In this document: positions 24,528 through 33,974 of the stretch, one piece after another | Position numbering within the stretch: the first letter of the stretch is position 1 | Layout of the letters: every line of letters starts with the position of its first letter | Origin: Acidobacteriota bacterium | GTDB lineage: Bacteria; Acidobacteriota; Terriglobia; Acidiferrales; UBA7541 | Length of the DNA: 38,336 bases | Assembly: GCA_023481105.1 (NCBI GenBank) | Contig: JAMCWK010000113.1 | Coordinates: 7,169 to 45,504, forward strand | Direction: 5' to 3' | The notes under the pieces: generated by a model | Told to the model about the DNA's origin: nothing | Databases searched by the model: none | Seen by the model: the letters and a program-made list of their open reading frames with translations, nothing else | Position numbers and translations under genes: made by a program

Positions 24528-25546
24528 GCGGTGACTTCCTTGAGGGCTTCGCCGGCGTAGATGCGTTTCACGATTTCTTCGATGGGCTCGTCTTCGATGA
24601 GCAGGTCGCGGACTTCGACTTCGGCGAGAATCTGGCGCAGCAAATCGGCGACGGAGATTTTGGTGCGGTCGAAAACGATGCGGTAGGTGAGGTGGTCCAC
24701 TGGCTCGATTTTCAGGCCGTCGTTTTCGAGCGCCGGGAGGCGCGCAGCCTGCTCGCTGTCTTTCACGACGAATTTTACCTGCTTGGTGCGCAGAAGTTTT
24801 TGCTTGAGGAGCGCGAGCGGGCCGTCGTAGAGCAAGCGGCCGTGGTCAATAATCATGATGCGCTTGCAGAGTTCCTCGATGTCGTCGAGGTCGTGAGTGG
24901 TGAGTAGGACGGTGGTGCGATAGCGCTGGTTGATCTCCTTGAGGAACTGGCGGATGTGGTCCTTGGCAACAACATCGAGGCCGATGGTGGGCTCGTCGAG
25001 AAAAAGAATGGGCGGGTTGTGCAGCAGCGCGGCGGCGAGGTCGCAGCGCATGCGCTCGCCGAGCGAGAGCTTGCGCACCGGCGTGTCCAGATAATCCTTG
25101 AGCTTGAGGACGTGATTAAATAATTCCATGCGCGCGTCGTAATCGTGCTGGGAGACATCGTAGATTTTGCGCAGGAGCTTGAAGGACTCGACGACGGCGA
25201 TGTCCCACCAGAGCTGCGTGCGCTGGCCGAAGACGACGCCGATGGACTTCACATACTGGCGGCGCTGCTTCCAGGGGACGAAACCGTTGGAGAGGAGTTC
25301 GCCGGCGGTGGGCACGAGAATGCCGGTGAGCATTTTGATGGTGGTGGATTTTCCGGCGCCGTTGGGGCCGATGTAGCCGACCATTTCGCCGGGCTGGATG
25401 TCGAAGGTGACGCGGTCCACGGCGTGCACCGACTGGTAATCGCGCTTCACGAGATTGCGGATGGCGCCCCACACGCCTTCGCGACGCTTGAAGGTGCGGA
25501 AATGCTTGGAAAGATCGCGGACGGAGATGAGCGGGGCGGCAGGCAT
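24524..25546 (-). CDS. ABC exporter ATP-binding protein (COG4586-like)
   Basis: 340 aa. Walker A is GPNGAGKST (60-68), the family-specific block VVFGQRTQLWWD lies at about 104-115, the signature LSLGERMR at 160-167, Walker B ILFLDEP at 180-186, and the switch His is in LLTTHD. A C-terminal regulatory domain (about 255-340) follows. The N-terminal insertion (FRTFKRREGVWGAIRNLVKR) is also typical of this group. It energises the two permeases encoded directly downstream. An extended -10 match lies 9 bases before the start, implying an almost leaderless transcript. Confidence 0.93.
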   Translation of the reverse strand: MPAAPLISVRDLSKHFRTFKRREGVWGAIRNLVKRDYQSVHAVDRVTFDIQPGEMVGYIGPNGAGKSTTIKMLTGILVPTAGELLSNGFVPWKQRRQYVKSIGVVFGQRTQLWWDIAVVESFKLLRKIYDVSQHDYDARMELFNHVLKLKDYLDTPVRKLSLGERMRCDLAAALLHNPPILFLDEPTIGLDVVAKDHIRQFLKEINQRYRTTVLLTTHDLDDIEELCKRIMIIDHGRLLYDGPLALLKQKLLRTKQVKFVVKDSEQAARLPALENDGLKIEPVDHLTYRIVFDRTKISVADLLRQILAEVEVRDLLIEDEPIEEIVKRIYAGEALKEVTA

Positions 25547-25555
25547 GGAGCGAGA

Positions 25556-25564
25556 ATTCTAACA
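25556..25564 (-). promoter_or_regulatory. candidate extended -10 promoter for the ABC exporter operon
   Basis: On the minus strand the sequence reads TGTTAGAAT, i.e. TG-N-TAgAAT, ending 9 bases before the ATG at 25546. It separates this operon from the NatB gene upstream. No -35 box is obvious. Confidence 0.4.
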
Positions 25565-25594
25565 TGCGCGGGATGGAACACAGGGTGGAGGAAG

Positions 25595-25718
25595 GGAAGT
25601 TAAGGAGGTAGATGAGGTAGAGGAAGTAAAGGAGGTAAAGGAGAAACCAGAGAGCGAATTGTTGGGTGGCGAGATATCTTCCTCTACTTCCTCTACCTCC
25701 TTTACTTCCTCAACTTCC
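25595..25718. repeat. long low-complexity inverted repeat behind the NatB gene
   Basis: The left arm (25595-25641) is made of gaggtaga/ggaagtaaa-type steps. The right arm (25681-25718) is its imperfect reverse complement, with a 39-base centre between them. Within the arms the same 6-9-base words recur, so many registers can pair. The last 18 bases of the right arm region (25704-25721, read on the minus strand) recur exactly at 32337-32354, directly behind the MacA-like gene. It lies immediately behind the NatB stop (25722) and may terminate that transcript. Confidence 0.65.
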
Positions 25719-25721
25719 TGT

Positions 25722-26939
25722 TCATGCGCGGAAGAGGACCTCTTCGCGCTGGAATTGGAGGACGGCGATGCCCAGGGCAATGGCGGCGTAGAAGCACGTC
25801 GCGCCAAAGACCAAGGCGATGAAACCCCAGGGATAACTCCCGCTCAAGACCTCTTTGGACACCAGACTCACATTGAGGATGGGAATCAAGGCCAGCTTGG
25901 GATTCAGCTCGATGCCCGGGAGAACGGAAATCACCGCGGGGACAATGGCGAAAATCATGATGGGCCCGACATAGCTCTGCGCTTCCTTGTAGTTGCGGGC
26001 GATGAGGGCGATGGCAATCAGAGTCGCGGAAAAAAATACCGCCAGCGGAAGCACCATGCCAAACACAATGGCCAGAGATTTCAAACTGAAGCTGGCGACA
26101 AAGGCTTTGGCTGAGGCGCCCGCAGCACCCACGGCGGCGCGCGGCGGCGTGTAGCGAAGCGTCATGCCGTACGACGTCAGGGAAATGACCGCTGTCAGCA
26201 GGGAAGCGGTCAACACGAAGAAAAACTTGCCCATCACCAGCTCGCCACGGCTGACGGCGCTGGCCAGGATCGTTTCCATGGTGCCGCGCTCTTTTTCACC
26301 GGCGGTCAAATCCAGCGCCGGATGCAGGGCACCCATCAAGGAAAAAAGAATGATGAAATACGGAACCAGCGCGCCGAGCCGCGCGCCAGTGACCTTTTCC
26401 TCCGTGGCTACGTTTTCCGCTTCGGTCTTCACCGGCGTGAGCACGCTGGCGGCGATGCCGCGCCCGGCCAGGCGCGCGGCGGCCATCTCATCGCGCTGCT
26501 TGCCGAAGAAATCTTCGAGACTGCTTACCGCCAACTGCGAACGCAGCTCGGTCTGGTAATAATAGATTTTCACGCTGGGGGGCGGGCCGTCCGCGGCGGC
26601 CGCGGGCTGTCCGAATCCGGCGGGGATCTCCACCGCGGCGCGCAGCACCTTGTCGTTGATTTGCTGTTTGAAGTCCTGCGCCAAGGGCACGATTTCAAAC
26701 TTGCCCGTAGCGCGCAGCGCCTCGACCACAGCGGGGGCGTGCTCCGCACCGAGGACCATGATCCGCGCGGACTCCTGCCGCGCTTTTTGCGTCAGCCGCG
26801 CTTCCAGCTTGTGGAAGCCGGTGGTCATCAGCGGAAACATGATGAGCGGAAAGAGCAGCATGTTGAAGAGGGTGCGACGGTCGCGCAACATGTCCACGCG
26901 TTCCTTGTTATAAATGACGGCGATGTTTCGCAGTTTCAT
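25722..26939 (-). CDS. NatB-type ABC-2 exporter permease, second paralogue
   Basis: 405 aa. One N-terminal helix (about 22-42) is followed by a large extracytoplasmic domain (about 45-185). Then come five or six membrane segments, with the family block [20 protein letters not shown] after the second helix. It is like the neighbour at 26952 throughout (KEAQSYVGPIMIFAIVPAVI and [20 protein letters not shown], for example), so the pair arose by duplication. The NatAB family exports sodium or drugs; the actual substrate is unknown. The gap to its paralogue is 12 bases. Confidence 0.88.
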   Translation of the reverse strand: MKLRNIAVIYNKERVDMLRDRRTLFNMLLFPLIMFPLMTTGFHKLEARLTQKARQESARIMVLGAEHAPAVVEALRATGKFEIVPLAQDFKQQINDKVLRAAVEIPAGFGQPAAAADGPPPSVKIYYYQTELRSQLAVSSLEDFFGKQRDEMAAARLAGRGIAASVLTPVKTEAENVATEEKVTGARLGALVPYFIILFSLMGALHPALDLTAGEKERGTMETILASAVSRGELVMGKFFFVLTASLLTAVISLTSYGMTLRYTPPRAAVGAAGASAKAFVASFSLKSLAIVFGMVLPLAVFFSATLIAIALIARNYKEAQSYVGPIMIFAIVPAVISVLPGIELNPKLALIPILNVSLVSKEVLSGSYPWGFIALVFGATCFYAAIALGIAVLQFQREEVLFRA

Positions 26940-26951
26940 GGAGGTCGCCTC

Positions 26952-28154
26952 TTACGTGCGGAAGAGCACTTCTTCGCGGTTGAATTGCCGCACCGCGGCG
27001 AAGAGCGCGACGGCGGCGTACACACAGGTGCTCAGGAAAATCAGGCCGATGAGGTTCCAATGATACTGGCCGGCGAAAATTTCCTTGGCCACCAGGCTCA
27101 CATTCAAGATCGGCACCAGAGCGAGCTTGGAGTTCAATTCCACGCCAGGCATCATCGAGGCCATGCCGGGAATGATGACCAAGAACATCAAGGGGCCCAA
27201 ATAGCTCTGGGCCTCGCGATAGTTGCGGGCAATCAATGAAATCGCCAGCAAAGCGGCGGAAAACGTTGCGGCCAAAGGCACGACCATCAGAAACACCACC
27301 GCAGCGGATTGCGCGCTGACGGCCACGACAATGCCCTTGCCGACCTTGGCCAATTGCGCGCCGCCGATGAGCACGGTGATGGCCAGGGAAATGACGGAGA
27401 GCGCGGTAGTCGTCACCGAAACGCAAAGAATGAGGAAAAATTTTCCGAGCACGAGTTCGCTGCGGCGCACCGGGCTGGCGAGGATGGTTTCCATCGTGCC
27501 GCGTTCCTTTTCGCCGGCGGTGAGGTCCATGGCCGGGTACATCGCGCCGGTCAGGCACAAGATGATGATGAAGTACGGCAAGATGAAGCCGATGATGTTG
27601 CCGGTGACCTTTTCCGCGGAGGCCACGTTCAGTCTTTCTAGGCCAAACACCTTCACCTCCGACGGCGCCAGCCCGGCTGCAGCCAGGCGCTGGGTGACAA
27701 TGTTTTCGCCGAAGAACTTAACGGAACTCTCCAACTGGCGCAGAACCGCCTGAGATCGGATCTCTCCTTCGTAATGATAGATTTTCAAGATCTGCGTTTC
27801 TTCCGGTTTGCTCTGGAGGTTTGCTTCGAAGCCCGCCGGGAATTCCAGCACCGCGCGCAACTTTTTTTCGTTGATCTGCGTGACATAATCCGCGGAGAAG
27901 GGAACAACTCGGAAATCCTTGTCCTCCCGAAGCTGCTTTGCGAGCGCCGGCGCGCCCTCCTCGCCTTTCAGCATGACCGTGGGGCTTTCGCTGACCGCCT
28001 TGGGAATCACCGTGGTCGCGATGAAAATCACGACAAGGATGATGAGCGGGAACATCAGCAGCGGAATGACAATCGAACTGACAATGGTGCGGCGGTCCTT
28101 CAGCGTATCGAGCAGCTCTTTGCGAAATACGATACCGACATTGCGCGCGGCCAC
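26952..28154 (-). CDS. NatB-type ABC-2 exporter permease, first paralogue
   Basis: 400 aa. The N-terminal [20 protein letters not shown] and one helix precede an outer domain (about 45-185). The membrane part has the conserved [20 protein letters not shown] and ends [11 protein letters not shown], matching QFQREEVLFRA in its paralogue. It starts 2 bases after the ATPase stop. With the next gene it probably forms a heterodimer driven by the ATPase at 28157. Confidence 0.9.
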   Translation of the reverse strand: MAARNVGIVFRKELLDTLKDRRTIVSSIVIPLLMFPLIILVVIFIATTVIPKAVSESPTVMLKGEEGAPALAKQLREDKDFRVVPFSADYVTQINEKKLRAVLEFPAGFEANLQSKPEETQILKIYHYEGEIRSQAVLRQLESSVKFFGENIVTQRLAAAGLAPSEVKVFGLERLNVASAEKVTGNIIGFILPYFIIILCLTGAMYPAMDLTAGEKERGTMETILASPVRRSELVLGKFFLILCVSVTTTALSVISLAITVLIGGAQLAKVGKGIVVAVSAQSAAVVFLMVVPLAATFSAALLAISLIARNYREAQSYLGPLMFLVIIPGMASMMPGVELNSKLALVPILNVSLVAKEIFAGQYHWNLIGLIFLSTCVYAAVALFAAVRQFNREEVLFRT

Positions 28155-28156
28155 GG

Positions 28157-28888
28157 CTATTCCCCCACCACTTTGACGAAGATTTCTTCCATGTCCTGCT
28201 CGCCATAGCGCTCGCGGAGCTGCGGGAGCGTGCCTTCGGCGAGCACCTTGCCGTTATGAATGATGCCGACGGTGTCGCAGAGTTTTTCGACTTCGCTCAT
28301 GACGTGGGTGGAAAAGATGACCGTCTTGCCCTGGGCGCGGCATTCGCGGATAAACTGCACGATGACACGCGCGGTCATCACGTCGAGGCCGATGGTGGGC
28401 TCGTCGAAAATCATCACCGGCGGGTCGTGCACCAGAGTGCGCGCGATGGAAACTTTCTGCTTCATGCCGGTGGAGAGCTTGTCGCAGCGGCGGTCGCGGA
28501 ATTCATTCATGTCTAGGCGGTCGAAAATTTCGCCGATGCGTTTGGCTAGCGCGGCTTCGTCCATGCCGTGCAGGCGGCCGAAATACTCGACAAATTCCTT
28601 GGAGGTGAGGCGGCCGTAGAGCGCGGTGGCCGTGGAGAGAAAGCCGACGTTGGAGCGCACTTTTTCGGGGTCGTCCACCACGTCGAAGCCGGCCACCTTG
28701 GCGGTGCCCGAGGTGGGCTGCAAAATCGTCGCCAGCATGCGCAGGGTGGTGGTCTTGCCCGCGCCGTTGGCGCCCAGCAAGCCGTAAATCTGGCCGGGCT
28801 GGGCCTTGAAATTCACGCCGTCCACGGCACGGATTTCGCCGCGCTTTTTGTCCTTGAAGATTTTGGTCAGACCTTGCGCTTCAATCAT
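28157..28888 (-). CDS. NatA-type ABC exporter ATP-binding protein
   Basis: 243 aa from the ATG at 28888; the frame is open 36 codons further upstream, but that part has no homology and AAGG precedes the chosen start. Walker A is GANGAGKTT (39-47), the signature LSTGMKQK (138-145), Walker B VMIFDEP (158-164), the D-loop GLD and the switch His in FSTHVM. It lacks the C-terminal extension of the other ATPase in this window. It is first in an ATPase-NatB-NatB operon. Confidence 0.93.
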   Translation of the reverse strand: MIEAQGLTKIFKDKKRGEIRAVDGVNFKAQPGQIYGLLGANGAGKTTTLRMLATILQPTSGTAKVAGFDVVDDPEKVRSNVGFLSTATALYGRLTSKEFVEYFGRLHGMDEAALAKRIGEIFDRLDMNEFRDRRCDKLSTGMKQKVSIARTLVHDPPVMIFDEPTIGLDVMTARVIVQFIRECRAQGKTVIFSTHVMSEVEKLCDTVGIIHNGKVLAEGTLPQLRERYGEQDMEEIFVKVVGE

Positions 28889-29061
28889 GTGGGCACACCT
28901 TTTTGCGGAATGGTTCGGAACTGCCGGCCAGGACAACCCCCAAGTCAGATACGCAGGGTAGCACGAAAAGATTTCAGGCAATGTGCAGGGATTCAAGTGA
29001 CGGAGTGCCGGCCCCTTCGCTTCGCTCTAGGCGAGCTAAAGGCCGCCGCTTAAGGTGCGGC

Positions 29062-29223
29062 TCAACCTTTGTGGCACTTGGGGCAGTGCTTGGCGGTGAA
29101 GTTTTCCAGCGTCACTTCGAACATGTAGTTGCAGCCGATGCAGACGCGATGGATTTTCTTCGGTGGAGGCGCGCCGGGCTTGGCGGCTTCGTGCTTGGAC
29201 TCGGTGGTGTGCGCATCGCTCAT
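29062..29223 (-). CDS. 53-aa zinc-ribbon protein
   Basis: MSDAHTTESKHEAAKPGAPP is followed by KKIHRVCIGCNYMFEVT and ends HCPKCHKG. Four Cys (28, 31, 47, 50) form two CxxC knuckles 15 residues apart, a classic zinc ribbon; the N-terminal 20 residues are a disordered Ala/Pro-rich tail. GAGGCGGG lies upstream of the ATG at 29223. The function may be nucleic-acid or protein binding; nothing in the context decides. It lies 89 bases downstream of the MFS gene on the same strand. A longer open frame runs through here from 29877, but it is antisense-type overlap with the MFS gene. Confidence 0.75.
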   Translation of the reverse strand: MSDAHTTESKHEAAKPGAPPPKKIHRVCIGCNYMFEVTLENFTAKHCPKCHKG

Positions 29224-29312
29224 CGGTTTTCCCGCCTCGTGAAATTCTCCTGCGATTCTATCAACAGTCACGCGCGGTTTCCAGCTTTGCTGGCGGGAAT
29301 CGCAGCGAAGGA

Positions 29313-30608
29313 CTACTGAAGCTTGCGCACGCCTGTTGCGGTGAGCGCGATGCCGGCCATGAGCACGAGTGCAAAGCCGCTGGAAGCGGCGAGCGCCGTG
29401 GGCGCGCCCCAGAACTCCGCGAGCGAGCCGATGAGCAAACTGCCCACGGGTGTGAAGCCGAGAAAGGCCATGGTGTGCATGCTCAGGACGCGGCCGCGGA
29501 TTTCGTCGGGGACGAGCGTCTGAATGAGGCTGTTGACCGTGGCCACCGAGCCGACCACCGCGCCGCCGGCCACGGCCAGCAAAAACATCGAAAGCAGCGG
29601 CTGACGCGAAAGGCAGAAAAGCAGGATGGCGGTGAAGAATAACGTCGCTGAAAACAGCACCAGCGGGCCGCGGCGGCGGTGCGGCTTCATGGACGCGAGG
29701 TGCACACCGCCCAGCAGCGCGCCGAAGCCCGCGGCGCCCATCAGATAGCCCAGCCCCTTGGGGCCGACGCGCAGCACATTTTTGGCGAACTCCGGCATCA
29801 TCACGATGTAGGGCAGGCCGAACATGCTCACCATGGCCACGATGAGGATGAGCAGCAGGATGGTGCGGTTGGACCAAATGTAGCGGAAGCCTTCCGCCAA
29901 ATCCGCGCGCCAGGAGTTGACTTCGCGCTCCTCGCGCTCGGGGAAGCGCGTGCGGCTGAGGACGTAAAGCAACGGCACATAGCTGAGCGCGTTCAAGTAG
30001 AAACAGGTTTCGATGCTCAGGCCGGCGATGGTCAGGCCAGCGAGCGATGGGCCGAGCACGCGCGACAAATTAAATTGAATGGAGTTCAGCGCGATGGCAT
30101 TCAGCGTGTCCTCTTGCTCCACCAAATCGCGGATGGCCGCCTGATAGCTCGGCGCATTGAGGGCCATGGTGGTGCCGGCAAAAAATGCGATCACTACAAT
30201 TTTGTGAACGGTGATCCACTGTAGCGAAACGAGCACCGCGAGCAGCAGAGCCAACAACATCATGGCCGTTTGCGTAGCCATGAGCAGCTTGCGGCGGCCG
30301 GCGCGGTCCGCGATGACGCCACCGGGCAGCGAAAAAATCAGCGCGGGCACTTGCTGCGCGAAGCCCACCAGTCCCAGCCAGAAGGGAGAATTCGTCAGCG
30401 CCAGGACCAGCCAGCCCTGGGCGACGTTTTGCATCCACGAGCCGATGTTGGAGACGAAGTTGCCGGTCCAGAAGATGCGGAATTCCTTGTGGCGCAGCGC
30501 GCGGAACCATCCGCGGCCCGGGGCCAGCAATGCATCCAGCGGCATGCGCGCCGCGGCGGCAATGGGGCTCTCCGGCGCAGAGGGCGGGATGTCCGGCGGG
30601 ATGCCCAT
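29313..30608 (-). CDS. MFS exporter (EntS/MFS_3-like)
   Basis: 431 aa with about 11-12 membrane segments. The first membrane region FWTGNFVSNIGSWMQNVAQG, the loop GGVIADRAGRRKLL (motif A) and NAPSYQAAIRDLVEQEDTLN are strong signatures of the EntS-like siderophore/drug exporter group. The second half has the repeat VPDEIRGRVLSMHTMAFLG. Substrate is unknown. It follows a single-domain receiver protein by 1 base, so the two are co-transcribed. Confidence 0.9.
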   Translation of the reverse strand: MGIPPDIPPSAPESPIAAAARMPLDALLAPGRGWFRALRHKEFRIFWTGNFVSNIGSWMQNVAQGWLVLALTNSPFWLGLVGFAQQVPALIFSLPGGVIADRAGRRKLLMATQTAMMLLALLLAVLVSLQWITVHKIVVIAFFAGTTMALNAPSYQAAIRDLVEQEDTLNAIALNSIQFNLSRVLGPSLAGLTIAGLSIETCFYLNALSYVPLLYVLSRTRFPEREEREVNSWRADLAEGFRYIWSNRTILLLILIVAMVSMFGLPYIVMMPEFAKNVLRVGPKGLGYLMGAAGFGALLGGVHLASMKPHRRRGPLVLFSATLFFTAILLFCLSRQPLLSMFLLAVAGGAVVGSVATVNSLIQTLVPDEIRGRVLSMHTMAFLGFTPVGSLLIGSLAEFWGAPTALAASSGFALVLMAGIALTATGVRKLQ

Positions 30609-30609
30609 C

Positions 30610-30951
30610 CTATGCGGCTACGCCTTTGAGAAGTTTTTCCACGCGGGAAACGATCTCTCCCACTCGCACCGGCTTCAAGAGAACTGCGGCGGCCCAGGGC
30701 GGCACGGGCGCGCCCGGCGAGGTCACGACGAGCACGGGCACGCTGCGCGGCAAGAATTCGAGCGGCGCGGGGTTGCCAGGAAGCGAAGTGACATCGAGCA
30801 CCACCGCCGAAGGGAGAGTGCCCGAAGCGACGATTTGCGCGGCGTCGGCGGGCGCGGCCATGCCCAGCGCATCCACGCCATGCTCGCGCAACTCCGCGCG
30901 CACCAGGCTGCGCAGGGTCCAGTCCTCTCCGATAACGAACACGATGGGCAT
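30610..30951 (-). CDS. single-domain receiver (CheY-like) protein
   Basis: 113 aa from the ATG at 30951 (ATG at 30963 would add MCSI). It starts MPIVFVIGEDWTLRSLVRAE (acidic pair E-D), then AVVLDVTS with the phospho-acceptor Asp, a Thr/Ser in LVVTSPG and the conserved Lys in LLKPVRVGEI. Helix 5 follows and there is no output domain. All residues for phosphorylation appear to be present. The stop is 1 base before the MFS start. It may regulate transport or relay phosphate; no kinase is adjacent. Confidence 0.75.
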   Translation of the reverse strand: MPIVFVIGEDWTLRSLVRAELREHGVDALGMAAPADAAQIVASGTLPSAVVLDVTSLPGNPAPLEFLPRSVPVLVVTSPGAPVPPWAAAVLLKPVRVGEIVSRVEKLLKGVAA

Positions 30952-31059
30952 GATGGAGCACATCCGGACGAAAATCGTTCGTGCATCCCGCCCAGAAAGT
31001 ATAGCATCCACTTCAACGACGCGTTCAGAGCGCTGCCGCGTGCACGCGTGCGGAGGGTC

Positions 31060-31068
31060 TGCTAGAAT
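31060..31068 (+). promoter_or_regulatory. candidate extended -10 promoter for the MacA-like gene
   Basis: TGCTAGAAT (TG-N-TAgAAT) lies 40 bases before the ATG at 31109, in the divergent spacer with the receiver gene. No good -35 box is seen. Confidence 0.4.
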
Positions 31069-31108
31069 GCGGCGGTTTCGTGGCGCCGCGCGCAGCACAG
31101 TAAATTCG

Positions 31109-32332
31109 ATGAATCGCAAACTCATCCTGGGAATTCTCGGCATCGCCCTGCTGGTGGTGATTTTGCCGCGGTATTTCGGGCGGGGAACGAAGCCGGAAGT
31201 CACCGTGCTGGCCATCGGACGCGAAAACCTGAGCGCAATGATCGCCAGCAACGGCAAAGTGGAGCCGCTCGAGCCGCAGATTTTTCGCGCGCCGTTTGAC
31301 GGATTCGTCAGCCGCGTGCTGGCGGTGGAAGGCCGCGCGGTGAAGCGCGGCGAGCTACTGTTGGAAATGGAGACTGCGGAAACCGCGGCGGCGCTGGCGC
31401 GAGCCAAAGAGGAACTGGTAACCGCGGAGGAAACGCTGCGCGCGGCGCGTGCCGGCGGGCCGGCGGCGGAAGTGGCGCAACTCGAGCGGGACGTGCGCGC
31501 GAACGCCGCGGAGTTGGTGCGGTTGCGCGGCGAACAGCAAGCGCTGGCGCGGTTGTTGGCTAAGCAGGCTGCCACGCAGGACGAGCTGGATCAAAAAAAG
31601 CTCGAACTGGAGCGCGCGGAAGCGCAGGCGCGGTTGCTGCAACAGAAAAAAGAGGATTTGGCGCGGCGCGTGCGACTCGACCAGGAGCGCGCGGGACTGC
31701 TTGTGGAGCGCGCGCAGAATGAGGTGCGCTCGCTGGAAGAAAAACTGCGGCAGGCGCGGCCCACGGCGTCCGCGGCGGGCACGCTCTACGCGTTGCCGGT
31801 ACGCGCGGGCGACTTTGTGCATGCCGGCGCGGTGCTAGCGGAAGTGGCCGACCTGTCGCGTGTGCGGGTGCGCGCGTTTGTGGACGAGCCGGAACTCGGC
31901 GCGCTGGAGCCCGGCCAGCAGATAGAAATCACCTGGGACGCCGCGCCGGGACACATCTGGAACGGGCGCACGGAAAGCGTGCCGCGGGCGGTGGTGTCGC
32001 GCGGGACCCGCAGCGTCGGCGAAGTGATTTGCTCGGTGGACAACAGCAAGCGCGAGTTGATGCCCAACACCAACGTCAATGTACTGATCCGCGTGCGCGA
32101 GCGGCAGAATGTGGTCGTGGTGCCGCGCGGCGCGGTGCGCGTGGAGGGAAACCGGCGTGTGGTGTTCGTGCTGGAGGGTACGCGGCTGCGACAGCGCGAA
32201 ATCCGCGTGGGCATCGCCAGCGCAACGAAATTTGAGGTGCTGGAAGGATTGAAGGAAGGCGAGCAGGTCGCGCTGCCGGAAGAAGTTATTCTGCGCGACG
32301 GGTTGGAGGTAAGCGCGATTCCGCCGAAATAA
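31109..32332 (+). CDS. MacA/HlyD-type periplasmic adaptor of an efflux system
   Basis: 407 aa from the ATG at 31109; the frame is open upstream to 30530 but only as antisense to the receiver gene. An N-terminal anchor (MNRKLILGILGIALLVVILP) is followed by a lipoyl half-motif (GKVEPLEPQIFRAPFDGFVS, then VKRGELLLEME). A long helical hairpin rich in Glu, Arg, Leu and Gln (about 90-215) and the second lipoyl half (GTLYALPVRAGDFVHAGAVL) come next. Then follow a beta-barrel domain (VRAFVDEPELGALEPGQQIE) and a membrane-proximal domain (VVVVPRGAVRVEGNRRVVFV). It should link an inner-membrane ABC pump to a TolC-like channel. The probable partners lie at 35747 and 36982, beyond two unrelated genes. Confidence 0.88.
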   Translation: MNRKLILGILGIALLVVILPRYFGRGTKPEVTVLAIGRENLSAMIASNGKVEPLEPQIFRAPFDGFVSRVLAVEGRAVKRGELLLEMETAETAAALARAKEELVTAEETLRAARAGGPAAEVAQLERDVRANAAELVRLRGEQQALARLLAKQAATQDELDQKKLELERAEAQARLLQQKKEDLARRVRLDQERAGLLVERAQNEVRSLEEKLRQARPTASAAGTLYALPVRAGDFVHAGAVLAEVADLSRVRVRAFVDEPELGALEPGQQIEITWDAAPGHIWNGRTESVPRAVVSRGTRSVGEVICSVDNSKRELMPNTNVNVLIRVRERQNVVVVPRGAVRVEGNRRVVFVLEGTRLRQREIRVGIASATKFEVLEGLKEGEQVALPEEVILRDGLEVSAIPPK

Positions 32333-32417
32333 GCTCACAGGAAGTTGAGGAAGTCGAGGATCAAACCCACACGGCGCGTCCTAGCGAGATTTTTTCATTT
32401 TTTCTGATTCCTTGCGC

Positions 32418-33887
32418 TCACTCCACTCGGCAAACTTTCACTCGCGCATTTTCAAACGGGCATGACATTCCCTGTGGGCCGGGCTTTTCCAGCACCACCC
32501 AGGAAACCCCATATTTTCGAAGCAAGCAGTGAAAATCTTGCGGCTGAAAATTTCTCCAATTGTCGCGGTCGTGCACCTGCATGCGCCATTCGTAGGCCAG
32601 GGCCGGAAACTGCGCGGCGACGCCGCGACCTTTGGTGTAGTCCGGCAACATGCTGCGCTCGGCGAGCGCGGTGAAAGAATGCTGGTCGTTGCCTGGGCGA
32701 TCCATGTACACGGGATCGAGAGCGAAGAGAGCGTCGCGCGGAGTGTTCTGGCGGATCCAAGCGAACGCTTCGGCCCAATCGTTGCGCGCCACGCGGCCGG
32801 GCCACTCGATTTGCGGACTCGCGGGGTACTGGCGAAAATTGGCGAAAAGCATCACGGTGCACAGCGGGACGAAAAGCAAAGCCCAGCGCAGTGGGCGGTT
32901 GCGCAGGAGATGTTGCCCGACCAGTCCCCCCGCGAGCAGAAAAAAGAGAATGTAAATGAGATGCAAGGTGCGCATGGGCTCGACGACAGCGAAGCGCTCG
33001 AGCCCCGGCGTGCTGGTCAGGGCCAGTGCAAGTACGACGCCGAGGCTGCCTGAAAAAAACAACCGGCTGCTGACATGCGCAAGCTGTGGATTTGCATTTT
33101 GCCGGCCGAGACGCGCGAACCACCCGAGCAAAGCAAGTGGGCCGACGACGCCGAGCCACTCGTACCAACACCACTGCAACGGCCAGATAAATCGCCGCGC
33201 GTCGAGCGCCTCCCTCCACGCGGGATTCAAAAGTTGCGGAGCGAGCAGCAGCGCGGAAAGCGCCGGGGATTTTCGCAGCGGCGCGTTCCATGCGAGAAAG
33301 AGAATGTGCAAGGCGCCGAAAAAGGCCATCGTCGGGTGAATGGCCGCGGCCAGCGCGAGCCAAGCCAGTGTGCGCGGACGGCGGTCGAGCGCGGCGGAGA
33401 GCGCGAAGAGCAGCGCGGCGGTGGCCATGCCGCGCGGGTGCAGGTATTGCTCGAAGATCTGTATGCCCGTGTTGGTGACGGGCAGGCTTAGCAGCGCGAC
33501 GAGCGTGGCGACGCCGCTCCAGTGCGCAGCCGGCTCGGCGAAACAGCGGCGGGAAATCTGCAGCGCGCCGAGCAGGAGCAGAAAAATCGTCAGCAGCCAA
33601 TATGTGAACAAAACGACATCGAGAGGCACGTGCAAGGCGCGCGCAGTGCCGGCGATGAGTGCGGGAAAAAGCGTGAACTGCGGCTGCTGGAGAAAAAATT
33701 CAGCGTAGTGCGGCGCGAAAGCGGGGTCGAGCAGACGCTGGATGGCGGGCAGATAGATGGCCTGGTCTTCCACGCCGTAGTGGTAGCCGTGGAGCAGCGC
33801 GGCGGCCAAAGTTAGAACCAGCAGCAGCAGGATGTCGCGCGCGCGGATGGCCGGCATCATCGCGAGGAAATCTACTTGGGGCGGCAT
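32418..33887 (-). CDS. polytopic membrane protein, GT-C glycosyltransferase-like
   Basis: 489 aa. About ten hydrophobic segments occupy residues 15-350, and a soluble C-terminal domain (about 365-489) has WIRQNTPRDALFALDPVYMD, then TALAERSMLPDYTKG. This resembles the outer domain of uncharacterised GT-C-like membrane proteins in which a membrane part is followed by a short alpha/beta domain. An early acidic loop (HYGVEDQAIYLPAIQRLLDP) has the position of the catalytic Asp loop of that fold. Function is not established. It is divergent from the GT39-type gene (87-base spacer). Confidence 0.7.
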   Translation of the reverse strand: MPPQVDFLAMMPAIRARDILLLLVLTLAAALLHGYHYGVEDQAIYLPAIQRLLDPAFAPHYAEFFLQQPQFTLFPALIAGTARALHVPLDVVLFTYWLLTIFLLLLGALQISRRCFAEPAAHWSGVATLVALLSLPVTNTGIQIFEQYLHPRGMATAALLFALSAALDRRPRTLAWLALAAAIHPTMAFFGALHILFLAWNAPLRKSPALSALLLAPQLLNPAWREALDARRFIWPLQWCWYEWLGVVGPLALLGWFARLGRQNANPQLAHVSSRLFFSGSLGVVLALALTSTPGLERFAVVEPMRTLHLIYILFFLLAGGLVGQHLLRNRPLRWALLFVPLCTVMLFANFRQYPASPQIEWPGRVARNDWAEAFAWIRQNTPRDALFALDPVYMDRPGNDQHSFTALAERSMLPDYTKGRGVAAQFPALAYEWRMQVHDRDNWRNFQPQDFHCLLRKYGVSWVVLEKPGPQGMSCPFENARVKVCRVE

Positions 33888-33974
33888 GGCGCGTCAAGCA
33901 GCGCGCCGCTCGCGGATGAAGCACGCGCGCAGATAGGTTAAGATGCGTGCGCGTTCAGTTGTCGCCGGCTGCGA

